From the NCBI RefSeq assembly GCF_004345365.1, contig NZ_SLVF01000020.1:1-64000 (forward strand): 64,000 nucleotides of DNA, in the 5' to 3' direction. This DNA is from Kribbella sp. VKM Ac-2568 (GTDB taxonomy: Bacteria; Actinomycetota; Actinomycetes; Propionibacteriales; Kribbellaceae). The notes below the pieces were generated by a model that saw only the letters and a list, made by a program, of their open reading frames with translations, was not told where the DNA came from and searched no databases. A program made the translations under genes and the position numbers. Positions 59,551 to 64,000 of the stretch are shown in pieces; the stretch's first letter is position 1, and each line of letters begins with the position of its first letter.

Positions 59551-59946
59551 CTAACTGGCCTTGCGGACCCGGACGGTCACCGTCAGATCAGCGCCCGCGG
59601 CTGTCGATCCGACCTGGTCGACATCGACCGTCAGGTAGTCGCCGGCGGCCAGCGCGGTGACGTCCGGATTGTTGCCGGTGGCACTGTTCGTCCCGGCCGC
59701 GATACTCGGCCGGTGGCCCTGGTCGGTATAGATAGTCGTGCCGTTCCTGTTCACATCGACCACCAACGCGGCGCCGGTCGGCGCGGTGTTGACCGCCGCC
59801 CGGACGGTCTCGACGATGTAATCGCCCTCGAGGTAGATCCGCGACTTGCCGGTCGTGACCGCGACGGCACCCGTCACGGAGAACGTGTACGCCTCGATCG
59901 GCACGGCCAAGACGCCGTCAATCGTCAGACTGCCCTGAATCTGCAT
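59551..59946 (-). CDS. Small beta-rich protein, phage structural-like
   Basis: 131 residues from ATG 59946. The sequence alternates short strands: LTIDGVLAVPIEAYTFSVTG, RIYLEGDYIVETVRAAVNT, GAALVVDVNRNGTTIYTD and DYLTVDVDQVGSTAAGADL, ending VRVRKAS. The pattern resembles repeats seen in phage tail or capsid decoration proteins and lacks a signal peptide. It lies 9 bases upstream of the LamG gene, probably in one transcript. Confidence 0.6.
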   Translation of the reverse strand: MQIQGSLTIDGVLAVPIEAYTFSVTGAVAVTTGKSRIYLEGDYIVETVRAAVNTAPTGAALVVDVNRNGTTIYTDQGHRPSIAAGTNSATGNNPDVTALAAGDYLTVDVDQVGSTAAGADLTVTVRVRKAS

Positions 59947-60239
59947 CAGCGATTCCCCCCCAGCACAGTGGTGAACTCCCCGGCCGCCGTCACCCCACGA
60001 CGACCCACATAGCGGACGAGCGTACGGGGTGAACCGGCCGCCCGGAAGTGGACAGCGGCGAATAATCGGTGGCGGCTCGTCGGGGGCGCTGGTAGCGTGC
60101 TCGGCCTGTCTTTTCGGGTGGTTTCCCTGCACTGCGTGAAGGATCGAATCGAACCGGATGGTTCTCCGGGGCGGGACCCTGTTGATCGCCTCCAGTCCGC
60201 CGTTCGTACACCTGCCAACACGAGTTGAGGCCCCTTCCG
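59947..60239. other. 293-base gap between divergent genes
   Basis: No gene is seen. A run of eight C at 59955-59962 provides the poor ribosome site of the leftward gene. GAACC-GGAT-GGTTC (60151-60164) is a short inverted repeat that may regulate the rightward helicase gene. I found no rifamycin-associated element of the type reported before helR-like genes. Confidence 0.5.
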
Positions 60240-62312
60240 ATGGTCCAATCTGCACTCACTCCTGCCAGCTCTCCGGAACTCGAGGCCGAAAGGGCCTTCC
60301 TCACCGAGGCTCGCGCTGCCCTCTCCCGTATGCACCAGGTCGTGGAGGAGCGGGATGTCCCGCTGATCGGTGGCGAGGACAACGACGAACGCTTCACCAA
60401 CGAGTCCAACATCCGCGCCAAGCAACTTCGTGCGCAGGCGCTGCTCGACCTACCCGATGTACCGCTCTTCTTCGGGCTGCTCGACTACGAGAGCGGCACT
60501 ATCGAGGGGCTCGACCGGGTTCACATCGGCCGCCGGCACGTTCACGACGGCAGCGGCGCCCCACTCGTGATCGACTGGCGGGCGCCGGTGTCGGTGCCGT
60601 TCTATCGAGCGACCCGCAGCGACCGGCAGCGGGTCCTGCTGCGGCGCCGCTATGGGTTCTCCGATGCGGCCGAGCTGACCGGTTTCGAGGACGAGCCGCT
60701 GATCGGAACCGGCGAGTCCGGTCAGGCCGACGCGTTCCTGCGCGCCGAGATCGAGCGCCCGCGCACCGGTCCGATGCGCGACATCGTGGCCACGATCCAG
60801 CCTGAGCAGGACGACCTGGTCCGGGCGCCCCTGCATCCGAGTGTCTGCGTGCAGGGCGCACCCGGTACGGGGAAGACGGCTGTCGGCCTGCACCGCGTGG
60901 CGTACCTGCTCTACACCGAACGGGAACGCCTTCGTCGGGGCGGCGTCGTGATCGTCGGACCGAACCGCTCGTTCCTCTCCTATATCCGCAAGGTCCTGCC
61001 GGCGCTCGGTGAGGTCGACGTACGGCAGATCACCATCGACGAGCTGATCAGTCAGCCCGCGACGGCGTCGGACGAACCGGGGGCCGCGCGCGTCAAAGGT
61101 GATGCCCGGATGGCCCGCGTACTGCGACGCGCGCTGTGGTCGCACGTCGGCACGCCGGCGGAAGGAATCCTGTACAGCAAGGGTTCCCAGCGTTTCCGGG
61201 TGCACGACTACGAGGTCGCGGAGATCGTGTCCGCGCTGCGTGAGTCGACCAGGTACGCCCCGGGGCGAAACGCCCTCGCGCAACGGATCGCCCACGCCGT
61301 ACTGGTCCTGATGGAGCAGCGCGGCGACTCGCCGGACGACCGTGTACAGAATGCCGTGGCCCGCTCGAAGCCCGTGAAGCAACTGCTCGACGCGGTCTGG
61401 CCCCGGGTCGTTCCGGAACAGGTCCTGCACCGGCTGTTCTCCGATGCCGACTACCTGGCGCAGTCGGCCGATGAACTCACGGCGGCAGAGCGCACCGCGT
61501 TGCTCTGGCGCAAGGCTCCCCGCTCCTGGAAGACGGCGAAGTGGTCGGGCGCCGACACCCTGTTGCTCGACGAGCTCGAGGACCTGATCGAACGCAGCTC
61601 CGGCTCACTCGGCCATCTCGTCCTGGACGAGGCGCAAGACCTGTCGGCGATGCAGTTGCGCGCTCTGGGCCGGCGTTGTCGCACCGGCTCGGCAACAGTC
61701 CTCGGCGACCTCGCCCAGGCGACGACCCCGTGGGCCGCGGGCTCCTGGGACCGGGTCCTCGGTCACCTCGAGAAGACGGACGCCGTTGTGGCCGAACTCG
61801 ATCGGGGTTTCCGCGTGCCGGCCCAGATCATCGACTTCGCGGCGAGGTTACTGCCGCAGATCGCCCCCACGCTCGGCGTGCCGAGCGGTATCCGGACGCG
61901 CGCCGACGCACTCTCGATCCTCTCGACCGATGAGCCTTCGTTCGCGGACACCCTCGTCGCAGCCTGCAGGACCGCCCTCACCGGCGAAGGCTCGGTCGCA
62001 CTCATCGCAGCCGACGAGCAGATCTCAGACCTGCACGACGCGCTCGCCGCCGCCGGTCTCCACCCGGCCCTCCTCGGCGCGACCGAGGACGAGATGGACA
62101 CGGAACGACTGGTCTGCGTCCCGGCAAGCCTCGCGAAGGGCCTCGAATTCGACGCGGTCATAGTGGCCGAACCAGCCCAGATCGTCGCAGCCGAACCTCG
62201 CGGCCTCCACCGCCTGTACGTCGTCCTGACCCGCGCCGTCACCCGCCTCCAGATCGTCCACGCAACACCCTTACCCACCGCCCTGACCGAGGTCCCGGCG
62301 AGCATCAGCTGA
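60240..62312 (+). CDS. HelD-like UvrD/Rep-type helicase (class II, actinobacterial)
   Basis: 690 residues; GAGG precedes ATG 60240, and TTG 60225 is possible. An N-terminal coiled-coil arm (PELEAERAFLTEARAALSRMH) and HVHDGSGAPLVIDWRAPVS are characteristic of HelD proteins, which pull stalled RNA polymerase from DNA. The helicase core has Walker A GAPGTGKTAV and Walker B LVLDEAQDLS. The late ASLAKGLEFDAVIV and YVVLTRAVTRL motifs complete superfamily 1. Some actinobacterial members (HelR) give rifamycin tolerance; whether this one does is unknown. Confidence 0.9.
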   Translation: MVQSALTPASSPELEAERAFLTEARAALSRMHQVVEERDVPLIGGEDNDERFTNESNIRAKQLRAQALLDLPDVPLFFGLLDYESGTIEGLDRVHIGRRHVHDGSGAPLVIDWRAPVSVPFYRATRSDRQRVLLRRRYGFSDAAELTGFEDEPLIGTGESGQADAFLRAEIERPRTGPMRDIVATIQPEQDDLVRAPLHPSVCVQGAPGTGKTAVGLHRVAYLLYTERERLRRGGVVIVGPNRSFLSYIRKVLPALGEVDVRQITIDELISQPATASDEPGAARVKGDARMARVLRRALWSHVGTPAEGILYSKGSQRFRVHDYEVAEIVSALRESTRYAPGRNALAQRIAHAVLVLMEQRGDSPDDRVQNAVARSKPVKQLLDAVWPRVVPEQVLHRLFSDADYLAQSADELTAAERTALLWRKAPRSWKTAKWSGADTLLLDELEDLIERSSGSLGHLVLDEAQDLSAMQLRALGRRCRTGSATVLGDLAQATTPWAAGSWDRVLGHLEKTDAVVAELDRGFRVPAQIIDFAARLLPQIAPTLGVPSGIRTRADALSILSTDEPSFADTLVAACRTALTGEGSVALIAADEQISDLHDALAAAGLHPALLGATEDEMDTERLVCVPASLAKGLEFDAVIVAEPAQIVAAEPRGLHRLYVVLTRAVTRLQIVHATPLPTALTEVPASIS

Positions 62313-63240
62313 GGGCAGTCACAGCAGCGATGAGCCTGGCCCAGAAGGCGGCCCGGTCGAGCTCCATCGCGACCTGGGCATTGGCAGGACGGCCGGTGTA
62401 GCCGTGCAGGTCGACGGCTGTCGCTCCCGCCGTCCAGCGACCGGCCGTCTCTACGACCACGTTTGCCTCGACGCACCGGACGATCGACGGGTCGATGACC
62501 CGGGCGACGGCGACCGGGTCGTGCAGCGGTGGCGCTTCGAAGCCCCAGAGCTGCCGATAGGTCGAGGCGAAGAAGGTCATCCACTCGACGCAGATCTCGG
62601 CCAACGGCGTGCCGATGCGCGCGAACGCCGCCAGTACGTCGTCGGTGACCAGCGCCTGGTGGGTGACGTTGAGGCCGCACATGGTGAACGGGAGGCCGCA
62701 CCGCAGGACCTGATCCGCGGCCTCCGGATCGACGAAGGCGTTGGCCTCGGCGTACGGCGTCACGTTGCCGCGCTCGGTCGACCCACCCATCCAGACGATC
62801 TGGTCGATCCGCCCGGACAGGTCCGGCCGGTCGGAGAGCAACCTCGCGACGTTCGTCAGAGCCCCGGTCGCCACGATCGTGACCGGCCCGTCGTGGTCTC
62901 GGAGTACCTCGATGAGCAGTTCGTGGGCCGTCTGAGGGGCCTCCGGCACCGCCGGGTCGCCTTCGAAGCGGGGGCCGTCCAGACCCGTCACGCCGTGCAC
63001 GTCGTCGGCGATGCGCAGCGGCCGGACCAGGGGACGGGCGGCGCCGCGTGCCACCGGAACGTCCACCGCTCCCGCGAGCGACAGCACCCGCCTGGCGTTG
63101 ACCGTGCACTTCTCGACGGTCTGGTTGCCGCCGACCGTGGTCACGGCCAGCAGGTCGACGGCCGGATCGGCGATCGCGAGCAGCAACGCCATCGCGTCAT
63201 CGTGCCCGGGGTCACAGTCGAGAATCAGCGGTATCGCCAT
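62305..63240 (-). CDS. Nucleoside hydrolase (IunH/RihA-like)
   Basis: 311 residues from ATG 63240. The calcium-binding motif DCDPGHDDAMALLLA is at the N-terminus, with the further ligand-type region VTIVATGALTNVA and WMGGSTERGNVTPYAEANAF. The late HDPVAVARVID holds the final aspartate ligand and an active-site histidine. It splits the N-glycosidic bond of ribonucleosides to free base and ribose. It is convergent with the helicase gene (8-base overlap of ends). Confidence 0.93.
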   Translation of the reverse strand: MAIPLILDCDPGHDDAMALLLAIADPAVDLLAVTTVGGNQTVEKCTVNARRVLSLAGAVDVPVARGAARPLVRPLRIADDVHGVTGLDGPRFEGDPAVPEAPQTAHELLIEVLRDHDGPVTIVATGALTNVARLLSDRPDLSGRIDQIVWMGGSTERGNVTPYAEANAFVDPEAADQVLRCGLPFTMCGLNVTHQALVTDDVLAAFARIGTPLAEICVEWMTFFASTYRQLWGFEAPPLHDPVAVARVIDPSIVRCVEANVVVETAGRWTAGATAVDLHGYTGRPANAQVAMELDRAAFWARLIAAVTALS

Positions 63241-63292
63241 GCAGCAGTTTGTACCAGCAGCCGGGCACAGAACTCTGCCCGCAGAGAGCAAG

Positions 63293-63326
63293 ATGCCCGG
63301 TGACCGATCACGTGGTCACCGGGCAT
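63293..63326. terminator. Hairpin terminator after isocitrate dehydrogenase
   Basis: ATGCCCGGTGACC (63293-63305), an 8-base loop and GGTCACCGGGCAT (63314-63326) make a perfect 13-base-pair stem, 20 bases beyond the stop of the leftward icd gene. Confidence 0.8.
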
Positions 63327-63345
63327 CTGTGCGGCTGGTGTCAGC

Positions 63346-64000
63346 TCAGCCCAGGGAAGCCAGGGCGTCGTTCCAGGTCTTCGACGGGCGCATCACGGCC
63401 GCGGCCTTGGCCGGGTCGGGCTGGTAGTAGCCGCCGAGGTCGACCGGGTTGCCCTGGACGGCGAGCAGTTCCTCGACGATGACCTGCTCGTTGCCGGCCA
63501 GGGTCTCGGCCAGCGGCGTGAAGGCCTTGGCCAGCTCGGCGTCGTCGGTCTGGCTGGCCAGTTCCTGCGCCCAGTACAAGGACAGGTAGAAGTGGCTTCC
63601 GCGGTTGTCGATGCCGCCGACGCGCCGGGTGGGGGACTTGTCCTCGTTGAGGAACGTCGCGGTGGCGCGGTCCAGGGTGTCCGCGAGCACCTGGGCGCGG
63701 GCGTTGCCGGTGGTCTGGGCCAGGTGTTCGAAGCTGGCGGCCAGGGCGAAGAACTCGCCGAGGCTGTCCCAGCGCAGGTAGTTCTCCTTCACCAACTGCT
63801 GGACGTGCTTCGGCGCGGAGCCGCCCGCGCCGGTCTCGAACAGACCGCCGCCGGCCATCAGCGGAACGACCGACAGCATCTTCGCGCTGGTGCCGAGCTC
63901 GAGGATCGGGAACAGGTCGGTCAGGTAGTCGCGCAGTACGTTGCCGGTGACCGAGATGGTGTTCTCGCCCCGGCGGATCCGCTCCAGCGAGAACTTGATC
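63346..64000 (-). CDS. icd: Monomeric NADP-dependent isocitrate dehydrogenase, C-terminal part
   Basis: The last 217 residues or so of a protein that continues beyond the window (the family is about 740 residues). The visible part matches type II monomeric IDH: KFSLERIRRGENTISVTGNV, then GLFETGAGGSAPKHVQQL and DNRGSHFYLSLYWAQELA. It makes 2-oxoglutarate and NADPH in the citric acid cycle. A strong hairpin follows the stop. Confidence 0.95.
   Translation of the reverse strand, partial: IKFSLERIRRGENTISVTGNVLRDYLTDLFPILELGTSAKMLSVVPLMAGGGLFETGAGGSAPKHVQQLVKENYLRWDSLGEFFALAASFEHLAQTTGNARAQVLADTLDRATATFLNEDKSPTRRVGGIDNRGSHFYLSLYWAQELASQTDDAELAKAFTPLAETLAGNEQVIVEELLAVQGNPVDLGGYYQPDPAKAAAVMRPSKTWNDALASLG

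Noticed and set aside
1..64000. CRISPR arrays, rRNA or tRNA genes
   Set aside because: I looked for regularly spaced direct repeats and cloverleaf-like segments and saw none, though a covariance-model search was not possible here.

Overview
This window looks like chromosomal DNA of a high-GC Gram-positive actinomycete. The GC content is very high throughout. GTG starts with AGGAGG-type ribosome binding sites are common. Families typical of Actinomycetota recur: LAL-type LuxR regulators, WYL and HxlR regulators, ECF sigma/anti-sigma pairs, a mim/prm-type diiron monooxygenase, and monomeric isocitrate dehydrogenase. A soil member of the Propionibacteriales such as Kribbella would fit, but that is inference. 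I saw no rRNA, tRNA or CRISPR array.

Layout. 1-3.5 kb: the start of a secreted alpha/beta hydrolase, a methyltransferase, an ATP-dependent DNA ligase and a SIR2-SLOG protein shaped like the Thoeris effector ThsA. 3.6-6.4 and 18.7-21.5 kb: two large LuxR ATPases facing each other across about 12 kb. 6.4-17 kb: accessory metabolism, including a ferritin-like enzyme, a short epimerase, MFS export, two Gfo/Idh oxidoreductases, two HxlR regulators and a double MerR protein. An IS630 remnant here has cut off an ABC ATPase. 17-30 kb: a dense set of redox and hydrolytic enzymes. Five near-identical promoter-like sites ([TC]GTCACA, 16-base spacer, [TG]GTC) resemble the published ECF41 sigma-factor promoter. 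They sit before a haem peroxidase, an esterase remnant followed by two alpha/beta hydrolases, an epimerase-cupin-methyltransferase run, and a sigma-like gene that itself resembles ECF41 but lacks most of its sigma-4 domain.

30-36 kb: stress and housekeeping functions (SDR, WYL regulator, DinB, VOC, AlaX, lipoprotein, ECF sigma and zinc-finger anti-sigma). 36-47.4 kb: a complete acetone/propane-type binuclear iron monooxygenase operon (mimA, B, C, D, amidohydrolase, DUF59 protein, alcohol dehydrogenase, dedicated GroEL). It is read leftwards, with a small conserved gene and a divergent MimR/AcoR-like activator at its head; two TGTCTCA palindromes are the likely activator sites. 47.4-49.5 kb: a TetR regulator divergent from an esterase. 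49.5-57.6 kb: a six-gene ROK kinase plus oligopeptide/oligosaccharide ABC importer operon opposite a ROK repressor. 57.6-60 kb: a LamG protein and a small partner that look like orphan phage virion genes. 60-64 kb: a HelD-like helicase, a nucleoside hydrolase and the 3' end of monomeric isocitrate dehydrogenase.

The observations most worth following are: a nearly identical C-terminal tail (AGPxFEYVEPELR) on two proteins of unrelated fold; the ECF41-like regulon with its sigma-4-less member; the orphan ThsA-like protein; and a 78-base dispersed repeat placed upstream of two enzyme genes.
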